Assembly: GCA_019637395.1 (NCBI GenBank)
Contig: JAHBVR010000007.1
Location: 271,738-335,737 of the forward strand
Source of the DNA: Vulcanimicrobiota bacterium
Lineage (GTDB): Bacteria; Vulcanimicrobiota; Xenobia; Xenobiales; JADMJV01
Reading direction: 5' to 3'
Length of the DNA stretch: 64,000 nt
Made by a program: the position numbers and the translations under genes. Below, one piece after another: positions 25,967 to 34,433 of this stretch (the stretch's first letter is position 1; every line of letters starts with the position of its first letter). Under the pieces are notes generated by a model. That model was not told the DNA's origin. It saw nothing but the letters and a program-made list of their open reading frames with translations, and did no database searches.

Positions 25967-26359
25967 TCAGACCGGATCGTGGATCAGGGCCACGGCCACG
26001 CGCCAGACGCCTTTACTCCGGCGCAATGTATAAGTCATGCCGAAGCGGCGAATGACCTCGCCGTTCGACTTCTTCCAGGCTCCCGAACCGCTGACTGTGA
26101 CCAGATCGTCAGCCAGTCCGCGCTCCTGCAGCGGAGAGAATTCGGTGCGCGCATAACCCTGAGCCGGCAGATCCCGCATGAGCCGCCGGTAGACCTCTTC
26201 GACCTCGTTCCGCGTGGGTAGAGGCGTCAGACCGTGAGGAGTAATGGTGAAAGCCGGTTCGTGAAAGTAGTGGGCAACCCGCCGGGGGTCGAGATCCTGA
26301 AAAGCCCGGGTGTAACCCCGAAAAGCTTCCACGGCCGGGCTAAGTTTCTCCGTGGGCAT
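25967..26359 (-). CDS. SnoaL/NTF2-like protein
   Basis: This 130-residue protein resembles the NTF2-like cone fold used by SnoaL-type enzymes and stress-response accessory proteins: FRGYTRAFQDLDPRRVAHYFHEPAFTI at the start, and the strands VTVSGSGAWKKSNGEVI and MTYTLRRSKGVWRVAVAL at the end. I chose ATG 26359, which has GGAGGT 4 bases upstream, rather than the TTG seven codons earlier. It is convergent with the membrane glycosyltransferase gene. Function is not predictable. Confidence 0.7.
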   Translation of the reverse strand: MPTEKLSPAVEAFRGYTRAFQDLDPRRVAHYFHEPAFTITPHGLTPLPTRNEVEEVYRRLMRDLPAQGYARTEFSPLQERGLADDLVTVSGSGAWKKSNGEVIRRFGMTYTLRRSKGVWRVAVALIHDPV

Positions 26360-26407
26360 AGACACCTCCACTGAGGTCAAGCCTCAAGGGAAGCGGAAAG
26401 GTTCCTG

Positions 26408-26442
26408 GAAAACGAAGAAACCCTCGATTTCTCAAGGGTTTC
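26408..26442 (-). terminator. Terminator of the initiator tRNA
   Basis: Read on the minus strand, an 8-bp stem GAAACCCT/AGGGTTTC (26442-26435 and 26424-26417) is followed by TTCGTTTTCC. It lies 5 bases after the encoded CCA end of the tRNA. Confidence 0.75.
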
Positions 26443-26446
26443 TATT

Positions 26447-26523
<77 letters not shown>

Positions 26524-26536
26524 GTAACAAATGCAC

Positions 26537-26564
26537 GGTATCTCATGGCTCCGGGCTTTGTCAA
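26537..26564 (-). promoter_or_regulatory. Sigma-70-type promoter of tRNA-fMet
   Basis: On the minus strand a perfect TTGACA (-35, 26564-26559) is followed after 16 bases by GATACC (-10, 26542-26537). Transcription would start a few bases before the tRNA 5' end at 26523. The -35 is consensus, the -10 is weak. Confidence 0.6.
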
Positions 26565-26588
26565 GCCTTCGAGAAAGATTTCTTTGAT

Positions 26589-27149
26589 TTACTGAGCCTG
26601 GTGGCCGACCAGCTGGCGCTCGACGCTGACCGGAACGGCGGGAGCTTCGGCATCGGCCGGGCTGGCCAGCAGGCGTCCGACGCCCATTCCGGTGACCAGC
26701 ATACCGCCGCAGACGAGAACGACGAGCAACAGGCGCAAAGCCAGCACGGTGGACTGGCGAACCACTTCGGCGCCCTGGCGGGAAGTCTCGGCGGCTTTTT
26801 GCATTCCCTGTTGGACGACGGCGCTGGCCTGGTCGAGAACCTGGCGAACCTGGCGCTCACGAGCCTGGCGAACTTCGAAAGCGTGTTGGGCCTGCTGCTT
26901 CTCGCGCAGGATGCGGACGGCCTCGTCCACCACATTAACGGGAGCGATGGTGGGCAGCTCGACCGGGGCGATGACAACCGGGGTGACTTCGGCCACCGGG
27001 GCGGCGGGAGCGGCACTCGGAGGATGGGGCTCGACGTTGTCGGCGGTGTGGCCGGTGACCCAGCAGTGACGCTTGAGGCTGATTTCGTGGGCGAAGGTTC
27101 GTCCACAGCTGCAGTGAAACTCGGCTTTGTTTTCGGTCGTTGCGCTCAT
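26589..27149 (-). CDS. Small membrane protein with an N-terminal C2H2-like zinc finger
   Basis: The 186-residue protein has a zinc-finger-like motif near residues 13-35 (FHCSCGRTFAHEISLKRH, followed by WVTGH), a Pro/Val-rich linker, a helical coiled-coil segment (RILREKQQAQHAFEVRQARE) and a transmembrane span (VLALRLLLVVLVCGGMLV) near the C-terminus. The start at 27149 is chosen for a perfect AAGGAGGT 9 bases upstream; the TTG/ATG frame ten residues earlier would include that site. A C2H2-type finger on a bacterial membrane protein is unusual. Function unknown. Confidence 0.7.
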   Translation of the reverse strand: MSATTENKAEFHCSCGRTFAHEISLKRHCWVTGHTADNVEPHPPSAAPAAPVAEVTPVVIAPVELPTIAPVNVVDEAVRILREKQQAQHAFEVRQARERQVRQVLDQASAVVQQGMQKAAETSRQGAEVVRQSTVLALRLLLVVLVCGGMLVTGMGVGRLLASPADAEAPAVPVSVERQLVGHQAQ

Positions 27150-27254
27150 TTGGGACTTACCTCCTTCCTCTGCATTCAATATACGAATTGGTACTGAAAA
27201 GAGTGTGAAAGGGAAGTTACCGCTCCGTCAGGTCGCCCCAAGTGACTCGCCACA

Positions 27255-27284
27255 CAAAGCAAAAGGCCCGTGGTTACGGGCCTT
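27255..27284 (-). terminator. Terminator of the small-protein operon 27309-28891
   Basis: On the minus strand a perfect 9-bp stem AAGGCCCGT/ACGGGCCTT (27284-27276 and 27271-27263), loop of 4, is followed by TTGCTTTG. It lies 25 bases downstream of the stop at 27309. Confidence 0.85.
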
Positions 27285-27308
27285 CTGTCGATCAGTCAGG
27301 CGCTTAAA

Positions 27309-27680
27309 TTATTTAAAAGCACCCGTCACAGTTTTCCACAGTCCGGCGAAGCTCTTGGCCAGCCACTTGTGCCAGGTGGCCGGCAAATTCTGATAGACGA
27401 AGTAGAGAGCCACCAGGAAGAGAATCTTGAGGGCCCAGCCGGTCAGCATGCGCATCATGCGCGGGATGCGGTCGCGCTCTTCCTCCTCTTTGAGGATGCG
27501 CACGCGCTCGTTGGACTTGAGGCGTTTCTCGTAGCAATCGTTGCCACAGAACTTGCCTTCCTCGGTGGTGAGCGTGCACTCCTCGCAGATCGGCTTGAGG
27601 CAGGCGGCACACCGCGTATCAGTTGGCCGATCCTGATGGGCCAAGCAAAAGCTCAAGCGTTGCTCGACTTTGCGCGCCAT
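27309..27680 (-). CDS. Small B-box-like zinc-binding membrane protein
   Basis: The 123-residue protein starts with a cysteine/histidine cluster of B-box type: FCLAHQDRPTDTRCAACLK, then PICEECTLTTEEGKFCGNDC. A charged helix follows (RVRILKEEEERDRIPR) and one membrane span (WALKILFLVALYFVYQ). B-box-type domains at the cytoplasmic face of bacterial membrane proteins often accompany rhomboid or other integral proteins, but here it is alone. It begins one base after the stop of the 76-residue gene, so they form an operon with the beta-propeller gene further upstream. Confidence 0.75.
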   Translation of the reverse strand: MARKVEQRLSFCLAHQDRPTDTRCAACLKPICEECTLTTEEGKFCGNDCYEKRLKSNERVRILKEEEERDRIPRMMRMLTGWALKILFLVALYFVYQNLPATWHKWLAKSFAGLWKTVTGAFK

Positions 27681-27681
27681 A

Positions 27682-27912
27682 TCAGCTCAGGTGACTCTCC
27701 GGTCCGGTGACGACATCCACCAGCCAATCATCCTGCTTATCCTCGCCTTCGTCAATGGGGCGGCCGGTATCGCGAGCCAGGATGACGAAGTAGCCTTCTT
27801 CCACCTCTTTCAGGTGAATGACTTGATAGCCCAGTTTGCCCAGACGATTGAGATCGTCTTTCAGCTCCCCTTGCTTTGCTTTGATGGTTTCATACTGCCA
27901 GAGATTTGCCAA
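27682..27912 (-). CDS. DUF4177-like small protein
   Basis: The 76-residue protein has the pattern YETIKAKQGELKDDLNRLGK, GYQVIHLKEVEEGYFVILAR, close to the short alpha/beta DUF4177 type (leading YE-x-V, then L-N-x-L-G-x-x-G-W/Y). Function is unknown for the family. It sits 22 bases after the beta-propeller gene and directly before the B-box gene on the same strand. Confidence 0.65.
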   Translation of the reverse strand: MANLWQYETIKAKQGELKDDLNRLGKLGYQVIHLKEVEEGYFVILARDTGRPIDEGEDKQDDWLVDVVTGPESHLS

Positions 27913-27934
27913 GGTCTTGGTTCCTTTCGAGTAT

Positions 27935-28891
27935 TCAATTCGTCTTTAGCGACAGGCAATAGATCGGAGCCATGCCGGTGCGAACCTTGCCCCAGGTGGA
28001 TCCGAGATCCCGGCTCAGGAAGATGTCGCCCTGGTTGGTGGCCACCACGAAGTAGCTGCCTTTGATGGCCATGCACGTGTAGCGCAGGTCGGCATGGTAG
28101 GGCAGACCTTCACAACTTTCCCAACGCTGGCCGGCGTTGGGGCTGCGGTAAATGGAGCCGCCTCCCTGGGCGCTACGGTGGGAGGTGAGAAAGACGATAT
28201 TGGGCTCCTCCGGGTGCACGGCCAGGCAGCCGGTATGCAGGTAGGCCAATCCGTGGCTGCGCTCTTGCCAGGTCTCGCCCAAATCCTCAGTCAGGTAGAA
28301 GCCGATAGGGCTGCAGGCATAGAGCCGGCCGGGCAGCAGCGGGTGACCGGCCAGATCGTGGACCAGCCGGCCCAGGCCTTTACTACGCTGGTGCCAGCTT
28401 TGACCGACGTCGCCACTCAAATAAAACCCCCCGCTGATAACGGCCGCGCAAACCACGTCCAGGTCGGTGGGGTGCAGAAAGAGGCGATGCAGGCGGCTGC
28501 GATAGGGAGGGTCAGGATAACTCCAGTTGGAGGCCGAGGGATGCTGCCTGAGACCCGGTAATTCCTGGAATTTCTTGCCGCCATCCAGGCTGAGGTGAAG
28601 CGAGGCGGGAGCGGTTCCGCACAGCATGACCTTGTTTTGCTTGGGGTGAAAGACCAGGCTGTAAATGCCCGTACCGCTCAGTTCGTTGACGGCCGGCTGC
28701 CAGGTCTCCAGATCGGCGGTATGAAAAAGTCCGCTGCTTTCCGTGCCGACCCACAACTGGCCGTCGGTGCCGGGCTGCAGGCAGGTGACCTGGCGCCCGG
28801 TGAGGCCCTGCCCCAGCAGTTTCCAATCTCCGGGAGTCTCACCCAGGACGAAAACGCCGTTGCTGGTGCCGATGGAAAGGATGGCTGACAT
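27935..28891 (-). CDS. Beta-propeller protein, sialidase/BNR-like (VPS10/YCF48 type)
   Basis: From the ATG at 28891 the protein has 318 residues made of repeated blades with the BNR/Asp-box pattern: LHLSLDGGKKF, FYLSGDVGQSW, FYLTEDLGETW, IYRSPNAGQRW and IFLSRDLGSTW, spaced about 40-60 residues. No signal peptide is present from this start, so it is probably cytoplasmic. Proteins of this type monitor or bind rather than hydrolyse when the sialidase arginines are missing. The open frame upstream to 29071 is produced by the GC-rich tandem repeat and is not included. Confidence 0.8.
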   Translation of the reverse strand: MSAILSIGTSNGVFVLGETPGDWKLLGQGLTGRQVTCLQPGTDGQLWVGTESSGLFHTADLETWQPAVNELSGTGIYSLVFHPKQNKVMLCGTAPASLHLSLDGGKKFQELPGLRQHPSASNWSYPDPPYRSRLHRLFLHPTDLDVVCAAVISGGFYLSGDVGQSWHQRSKGLGRLVHDLAGHPLLPGRLYACSPIGFYLTEDLGETWQERSHGLAYLHTGCLAVHPEEPNIVFLTSHRSAQGGGSIYRSPNAGQRWESCEGLPYHADLRYTCMAIKGSYFVVATNQGDIFLSRDLGSTWGKVRTGMAPIYCLSLKTN

Positions 28892-28932
28892 GCCGGCCGG
28901 AGTTCCCCAAGCCCGGTAGGAAGCCCTGCCAT

Positions 28933-29019
28933 GATCATTGGGGGGGGCTGGCCGCCTCCCCCAAGCCCCCCTGCCAAGATCATTGGGGGGGCTGGCCGCC
29001 TCCCCCAAGCCCCCCTGCC
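28933..29019. repeat. Two tandem 42-43-bp GC-rich units, each able to fold as a hairpin
   Basis: Two copies begin with GATCATTGGGGGG and end with CCCCCAAGCCCCCCTGCC (28933-28975 and 28978-29019, period 45). They differ by one G. Within each, TTGGGGG pairs with CCCCCAA around GGCTGGCC. The array lies between the divergent beta-propeller and glpK genes. It could be a slipped-strand duplication of a short palindromic repeat; effect on glpK transcription is unknown. Confidence 0.85.
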
Positions 29020-29058
29020 CTGCCAGGAAGGGATCCCGGCTGGGAGGAACCACCCGCC

Positions 29059-30528
29059 ATGAAAGACGCACTCATCGCCATCGATCAGGGCACGACCGGC
29101 ACCACCGTGCTGGTGCTCGACCGCAATTTGCAGCTTTTAGGCCGCAGCTACCGTGAGATTCCGCAGCATTATCCCGAACCCGGCTGGGTCAGTCACGATC
29201 CGGAATCGATCTGGAGCAGTGTCCTGGACGGCTGCCGGGAAGCCCTGCAGCAGGCCCATGTCGAAGCCGATCGAGTGGCCGGCATCGGTCTCACCAATCA
29301 GCGCGAGACCAGCCTGTTCTGGGAAAAAAGCAGCGGCCGGCCGCTGGGACCCGCCATCGTCTGGCAGTGCCGCCGCAGCGCCCCGATCGCGCAGCATTGG
29401 GCCAAAGAATGGGGCGACGACATCTATCAGCGCACCGGACTGGTGGCCGACGCCTACTTCTCGGCCAGCAAAATCGCCTGGTGGTTGGAAAACAACCCTC
29501 AGCATAGGGAAGCGGCCGAGCGCGGCGAGATCGCTTTCGGCACGGTCGACAGCTTCTTGTTATTCCGCCTGTGCGGCCTGCACCGTCAAGAGATTTCCAA
29601 CGCCAGCCGCACCATGGTCTACAATCTCCAAGGCCATTGGGATGAGGAGCTGCTCAAGCGCTTCGGCATTCCGGCCGGCATGTTGCCCGAGGTGGTGGAG
29701 AGCGCCGGCCAGTTGGGGATAGCCCAAAAAGAGTGGCTGGGCAGCGAAATCCCGGTCATGGGCATCGCCGGCGACCAGCAGGCGGCCCTCTTCGGACAGG
29801 GCTGTTTTGAACCGGGCGAAGCCAAGAACACCTACGGCACCGGTTGCTTTCTCATGACTCAGTGCGGGCCGGAGATTGTCTATTCCAAGCACAAATTGCT
29901 GGCCACCATCGCCTGGAAAATCAACGGTCAGATTCATTACGGACTGGAAGGCAGCGTCTTTTCCGCCGGTTCGGCGGTGCAGTGGCTGCGCGACGGCCTG
30001 GGTCTGCTGCACAAAGCCGCCGAAAGTGAAGAAGTGGCGGCTCAAGTGAACTCTACCGACGGCGTCGTCTTCGTGCCGGCTTTCACCGGGCTGGGCGCGC
30101 CCTACTGGGACAGCCAGGCGCGCGGCTCGCTGTTCGGCGTCACCCGGGGAACCACCCGGGCCCACCTGGTGCGGGCCGTGCTCGAGTCGGTGGCTTACCA
30201 GGTGCGGGACGTGGTCGAAGCCATGGCTTCCGACCGTGGCAGCAAGTTGGTGCGCCTGAAAGTAGACGGCGGTATGAGCGCCAATAACTGGCTGATGCAA
30301 TTTCAGGCCGATCAATTGGGCTGCACGGTGGAACGGCCCAGAGTCGTGGAGTCGACAGCCTTTGGCGCGGCCGCTCTGGCCGCCCTGGGCCTGGGCTGGC
30401 TGAGTCGTCCCGAAGATCTGCTGAAAATTCGTGAACTCGACCAGGAGTTCGCTCCCCAGCCCCCTGACGCGGCCGGCTATGATTTGTGGAAGCGCGCCGT
30501 GGAGCGCAGCCTGGCTTGGAAGACCTGA
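29059..30528 (+). CDS. glpK: Glycerol kinase
   Basis: This cytoplasmic enzyme phosphorylates glycerol to sn-glycerol 3-phosphate with ATP. The 489 residues show the FGGY-kinase features: phosphate loop AIDQGTTGTTVLVLD at the N-terminus, GIGLTNQRETSLFW, GIAGDQQAALFGQ, NTYGTGCFLM and KVDGGMSANNWLMQFQAD. Length is slightly short but normal. GGGAGGA precedes the ATG by 11 bases. The glycerol facilitator and GlpD are not adjacent; instead an ABC ATPase gene overlaps the end. Confidence 0.96.
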   Translation: MKDALIAIDQGTTGTTVLVLDRNLQLLGRSYREIPQHYPEPGWVSHDPESIWSSVLDGCREALQQAHVEADRVAGIGLTNQRETSLFWEKSSGRPLGPAIVWQCRRSAPIAQHWAKEWGDDIYQRTGLVADAYFSASKIAWWLENNPQHREAAERGEIAFGTVDSFLLFRLCGLHRQEISNASRTMVYNLQGHWDEELLKRFGIPAGMLPEVVESAGQLGIAQKEWLGSEIPVMGIAGDQQAALFGQGCFEPGEAKNTYGTGCFLMTQCGPEIVYSKHKLLATIAWKINGQIHYGLEGSVFSAGSAVQWLRDGLGLLHKAAESEEVAAQVNSTDGVVFVPAFTGLGAPYWDSQARGSLFGVTRGTTRAHLVRAVLESVAYQVRDVVEAMASDRGSKLVRLKVDGGMSANNWLMQFQADQLGCTVERPRVVESTAFGAAALAALGLGWLSRPEDLLKIRELDQEFAPQPPDAAGYDLWKRAVERSLAWKT

Positions 30529-31412
30529 ACTTTCGCGGAGTCGGCTACGGAAAGCTCTTTCAAGAACTCCAGGCCGAACTGCCCGCCGGCCGGCGGATCG
30601 GCCTCACGGGCCCGAACGGGTGCGGCAAAACCACTCTGCTCCGCCTGTTGGCCGGCTGGTTACCCTGGCAAAGCGGACAACTCTTCATCGGCTCCCAGGA
30701 TCAGTTGGCGCTGCCTCCGGAAAAACGCCAACTGACCTTTTTACCCTCGCAGGCGGCTCTCTTTTCCCACTGGACCGTGCGCCAGAACATCGCTTTTCCG
30801 GCCCGCAGCCTGGGGGTAGCCGATCGGAGCGCGACTCTGATTCAGCAACTCCAATTGGAATCATTGGCCGAGCGCAAGCCAGGCCGGCTTTCCCAAGGCG
30901 AGCGCCAGCGGGTGGCCTGGGCACGCCTGCTGAACCGGCCAGCCCACTGGCTGCTGGCTGACGAAGCTCTGGCGCACCTGGACGGGCCCCAGCGCCATCA
31001 GCTCTGGCAGCTCCTCGGTCAACGCAGTCTGCTGTTGGTCACCCATCAGCTCCAGCTAGACTTGCCCTGGCTGGACCAGCTTTGGGTATTAGAAGGCGGA
31101 CATCTCCACCGTCTCGACCTTGAGGAATTGGAGAAAAACCCGAGGTCGGCCTGGCTGGCCGGACAGCTACACCCGGAAAACGTATGGTCCGGAGAGTTGT
31201 TGGGCTGGCCCGCCGGTGCCTGGTGGATTCCCGCCAGCGCCTGGAAAGACGATCGCGAAGGCTGGGAAACCCGCTGGCTGGAAGCTCGCGGTCCCTTGTG
31301 GAAGGTGGAGGTGCGGGGCCGCACCTTCTGGCTGGAACGGGAAGCGGCCGGGTCGAAGTTGAAGCCCGAACGCCAGGCGGCCACTTTGCTAAATCCTTCA
31401 AACGAGCCTTAA
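30516..31412 (+). CDS. Stand-alone ABC ATPase, molybdate/spermidine-type
   Basis: The 298-residue ATPase has Walker A TGPNGCGKTT, the signature RLSQGERQRVAWARLL, Walker B WLLADEALAHLD and the H-loop VTHQ. Its D in Walker B is followed by E as usual. A C-terminal domain of about 90 residues (rich in Trp) could be an accessory TOBE-like fold. I favour the TTG at 30516 overlapping the end of glpK; GTG at 30486 is possible. No permease gene is adjacent, so the transported substrate is unknown. Position after glpK might suggest glycerol or glycerol-phosphate uptake, but this is weak. Confidence 0.8.
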   Translation: MEDLNFRGVGYGKLFQELQAELPAGRRIGLTGPNGCGKTTLLRLLAGWLPWQSGQLFIGSQDQLALPPEKRQLTFLPSQAALFSHWTVRQNIAFPARSLGVADRSATLIQQLQLESLAERKPGRLSQGERQRVAWARLLNRPAHWLLADEALAHLDGPQRHQLWQLLGQRSLLLVTHQLQLDLPWLDQLWVLEGGHLHRLDLEELEKNPRSAWLAGQLHPENVWSGELLGWPAGAWWIPASAWKDDREGWETRWLEARGPLWKVEVRGRTFWLEREAAGSKLKPERQAATLLNPSNEP

Positions 31413-31488
31413 ACATGGCCCCGGAGTCGGCCCAAGAATGGATCACTCCGGTCACAGCCATTTCATTCGAACCTGGTAAAGTCAGTCC

Positions 31489-31968
31489 ATGACGAACGCC
31501 AATCTCCCCAGCCTTCATGGCTTGCCACTCAGACACAGCTATCGAGATAGCTCCGGACTGGAGGTCAGCGAGTACCGCAAGGGGCTGGCCGGCGGCTGGA
31601 CCCGCTTACGGCCCGAGGGCTGCCAATCGGCCGTGGATCTCCGAGAACCTGACCTGGTGGAGTTTGAAGGTTTTAAGCGCGACGCGGTCCAACTCACCCT
31701 TCCCGGCAAGCCCGCCGTAAGCCTTCCCATTACCAGGGGACCCAATGGTTCCAGCGTCACTTTCGACGACGAAAACGGAAGAACACTGCGTATCTTGTTG
31801 GAGCCCGGCGGCTACTCGGGCCCGAAGCTCCAGACCCTGGTCCCCTTTAAAGAATCCTACTTCGGAATAAAGGAGCTTGCCGGGGAGATGAGAGAGCTGC
31901 CTCAGAAAATCTGGCAGACTCAGTCTGTGCCCCCGGATCCGGTCCCGCAATATTTAAGATTTCCTTGA
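31489..31968 (+). CDS. Protein of unknown function, 159 residues
   Basis: I do not recognise a family. There is no signal peptide or membrane span. The sequence is predicted to be mostly beta strand with many charged turns (SGLEVSEYRKGLAGGWTRLR, DAVQLTLPGKPAVSLPI, GSSVTFDDENGRTLRILLE) and ends in a short helical and Pro-rich tail. Codon use is like its neighbours. The gene immediately precedes, and its stop region touches, the metalloprotease gene, suggesting cotranscription. Confidence 0.6.
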   Translation: MTNANLPSLHGLPLRHSYRDSSGLEVSEYRKGLAGGWTRLRPEGCQSAVDLREPDLVEFEGFKRDAVQLTLPGKPAVSLPITRGPNGSSVTFDDENGRTLRILLEPGGYSGPKLQTLVPFKESYFGIKELAGEMRELPQKIWQTQSVPPDPVPQYLRFP

Positions 31969-31991
31969 GGGTCAGCCCTCATGCTGAAAGC

Positions 31992-33056
31992 ATGGAAATC
32001 TCTAGCCGCACGCTGGTGCAGTCGCGCCCGCTGAATTCGCCCGAGGCCGCCCTGGCCAGGGAAATGATCGAGGCCAGCCGCCTGCCCGATGGTTACGAAG
32101 CTCAATTGCAGACGGACATGACTGCCTTTCCCAAGCGCTGGCTGGAGCGTTTTAAGGAGAACGACGTCTCGGTGGCCGTCCTCAAGGACGACCAGACGCT
32201 GGCCGACACGCCTATCCTCCACGCGCTGGAAGAAGCTCAGATCGCCGAAATCGTAAGCCGGGGCAAACCGCTGGTGGAAAAAGCCGTGGAGGAGATCTTC
32301 GGCCCCCTGCGCGGACACCCCGACGAGGACTATCAGAAATACCAGGCGACCGGGATTCTCCAAGAAAAAATTCACGAGCTATCCAATCAGACCAACCTCG
32401 GTTTCACCGCCGAAGTCGGCCGGGAGGCTCTGGATCTGGGCTACCTGGGCGGAAGGATGGGCTTCGACCCGACCTACGATCCGGAGAGCTTTGAGCGCTG
32501 GAAGACCGCCTTCACCGATATAAACGAAAAGCTGGGCCAGGTTCGGGATGGGGTCTTCCAACCTCGAGACGGTATCTATATCGTTCCCTACCTGATGTAT
32601 CGGGGCAAAACCGCGCGCGCCCTGAGTCTGCCCAGCTATCAACAGTTCAAAGGTCTGGATTTCCAGAACAATCTGGGCGCCAACTTTCCGGAAAATCGGC
32701 TGGTCATTTTACACGAAAGTGTCGTCCCCAATCCCAGTTCGCGGGCCGGCAAGCATCGCGTAGCCTTACATGAACTCGGTCACATGGTGGATTGGATCTG
32801 CAAGGAACTGCCCGAAACCAAAGATACTCATGAGCAAAAGGTCAACCAGCTCTATCGGCAGGGAATGCAGAGCAACTCGCTGATCACCGACCGGGCCCGC
32901 GACAGCGCCGGGGAAATGATGGCGGAAGCCGTGGAAGCCTACCTGACCGTTGAGGAGTCGGACAACTTCTACAAACCCGAGAACCATCGAGAGAATTTGC
33001 AGAAGAGCTTCCCCGAGCTTTATAACTACGTGGATTACCTGATCAACCTGGCCTGA
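31992..33056 (+). CDS. Zinc metalloprotease, ATLF/anthrax-lethal-factor-like
   Basis: The protein (354 residues from ATG 31992) has the zinc motif HELGH at residues 260-264 within HRVALHELGHMVDWI. The downstream GEMMAEAVEAYLTVEE helix supplies the Glu ligand, followed by LQKSFPELYNYVDYLI. This C-terminal order, with an aromatic YNYVDYLI end, resembles the ATLF (M34) group, which includes Pro-Pro endopeptidases and toxin proteases. No signal peptide is present, which is unusual for such enzymes. An upstream TTG at 31965 overlapping the preceding stop (TTGA) is an alternative start, adding nine residues. Confidence 0.75.
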   Translation: MEISSRTLVQSRPLNSPEAALAREMIEASRLPDGYEAQLQTDMTAFPKRWLERFKENDVSVAVLKDDQTLADTPILHALEEAQIAEIVSRGKPLVEKAVEEIFGPLRGHPDEDYQKYQATGILQEKIHELSNQTNLGFTAEVGREALDLGYLGGRMGFDPTYDPESFERWKTAFTDINEKLGQVRDGVFQPRDGIYIVPYLMYRGKTARALSLPSYQQFKGLDFQNNLGANFPENRLVILHESVVPNPSSRAGKHRVALHELGHMVDWICKELPETKDTHEQKVNQLYRQGMQSNSLITDRARDSAGEMMAEAVEAYLTVEESDNFYKPENHRENLQKSFPELYNYVDYLINLA

Positions 33057-33113
33057 AGGAATGGGCTTTGGCGGTAAGGAATCCCGGGCCACTTAAACCC
33101 GACGGAGTCACCA

Positions 33114-33878
33114 GTGAGCCAAGCCGTTTCCGACAAAAGCGCCGCCCAGGATGGGGACAGCGCACCCAAACTGCCCTATCGCCGGGTGCTGCTGAAGCTT
33201 TCCGGGGAAGTCTTTGCCGGCAGCGCCGGCTTCGGCATTGATCCCGGCATCGTGGTCAAGTTCGCGGAAGAACTCAAGGAGATCCGAGCCCTGGGGGTGC
33301 AGGTGGCGGTCGTGGTGGGCGGCGGCAACATCTGGCGCGGCCGGATGGCTCCCAAGATGGAGCGGGCCAACGCCGACTACATGGGCATGATCGCCACCGT
33401 CATCAACGGCCTGGCCCTGCAGGACGCCCTGGAGAAGCTGGGGGCCACTACTCGCGTGCTGACGGCCATCGAGATGAAGGAAGTGGCCGAGCCCTTCATT
33501 CGCCGCCGGGCCCAACGCCACTTGGAGAAAGGCCGTATCGTCATCTTCGCGGGAGGCACCGGCAGCCCCTATTTTACGACCGATACTTGCGCCGCTCTGC
33601 GCGGGCTGGAAATCGGTGCCGAAGTCATCCTCAAAGGCACCAAAGTGGACGGGGTCTACGACAAAGATCCGGTCAAGTTCCCCGACGCCAAAAAATTCAC
33701 CAAGTTGCCTTACATCGACGTGCTCCAGCAGGGCCTGCAGGTCATGGACGCCACCGCCATCTCGCTGTGCATGGACAACCGCCTGCCCATCGCGGTCTTC
33801 GATATCACCGAGCACGGCAACATCAAACGTATGATTTTAGGTGAAGAAATAGGAACGATCGTCAAGGAGGAAGCATAA
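33114..33878 (+). CDS. pyrH: UMP kinase
   Basis: This amino-acid-kinase-fold enzyme makes UDP from UMP in pyrimidine synthesis. The 254 residues show [15 protein letters not shown] at the N-terminus, [40 protein letters not shown] and [20 protein letters not shown] start with GGAG 8 bases upstream. A 20-residue N-terminal extension precedes the usual start. It begins the conserved pyrH-frr-uppS-cdsA-dxr-rseP order, but rpsB and tsf, which normally precede it, are not here. Confidence 0.96.
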   Translation: MSQAVSDKSAAQDGDSAPKLPYRRVLLKLSGEVFAGSAGFGIDPGIVVKFAEELKEIRALGVQVAVVVGGGNIWRGRMAPKMERANADYMGMIATVINGLALQDALEKLGATTRVLTAIEMKEVAEPFIRRRAQRHLEKGRIVIFAGGTGSPYFTTDTCAALRGLEIGAEVILKGTKVDGVYDKDPVKFPDAKKFTKLPYIDVLQQGLQVMDATAISLCMDNRLPIAVFDITEHGNIKRMILGEEIGTIVKEEA

Positions 33879-33881
33879 CCG

Positions 33882-34433
33882 ATGCTCGAGGAGAGTTTTT
33901 TCAAAGAAACCGAAGAGAAGATGAAGAAAAGCGTGGAGTCGATGCTGCGTGACTTCACCAATGTCCGCACCGGCCGAGCCACCCCGGGCATGATCGAAAA
34001 GATCCCGGTGGAAGCCTACGGATCGGAAATGCCCCTCAACGGCATGGCCAACATCTCCGTGCCCGAAGCCCGCACCCTGGTGGTGCAGCCCTTCGACCGC
34101 ACGCAAATCGCGGCTATCGAGCGCGCCATTCACAAATCCGACCTGGGCGTGACCCCCCAGAACGACGGACAGGTGATCCGACTCATCTTTCCCCCGCTGA
34201 CCAAAGACCGCCGCAAAGACCTGGCCAAGGGGGTACACAAGCGCTCGGAAGAAGCCAAAATCACCCTGCGCACCGTGCGCCGCGACGCTCTGGAAAAGCT
34301 GAAAAGCTTCAAGGACGTGCGCGAGGACGACCTGAAGAAGGCCCAGGACCGCCTGCAGAAGCTGACCGACAAAGTCACCGCCGAAATCGTTTCCCACACC
34401 GACTCCAAGGAAAAGGAAATCATGGAAATCTGA
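33882..34433 (+). CDS. frr: Ribosome recycling factor
   Basis: The 183-residue factor releases ribosomes from mRNA after termination together with EF-G. It shows the family features: MKKSVESMLRDFTNVRTGRA near the N-terminus, NISVPEARTLVVQPFDR, RLIFPPLTKDRRKDLAKGVH and the C-terminal helix ending KEKEIMEI. AAGGAGG lies in the end of pyrH, 11 bases before the ATG. Its stop shares bases with the next ATG. Confidence 0.97.
   Translation: MLEESFFKETEEKMKKSVESMLRDFTNVRTGRATPGMIEKIPVEAYGSEMPLNGMANISVPEARTLVVQPFDRTQIAAIERAIHKSDLGVTPQNDGQVIRLIFPPLTKDRRKDLAKGVHKRSEEAKITLRTVRRDALEKLKSFKDVREDDLKKAQDRLQKLTDKVTAEIVSHTDSKEKEIMEI

Noticed and set aside
28892..29071. N-terminal 60-residue extension of the propeller protein
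   Set aside because: It is encoded by the GC-rich tandem repeat and upstream region, ending in glpK's start; no conserved sequence and a better ATG at 28891.
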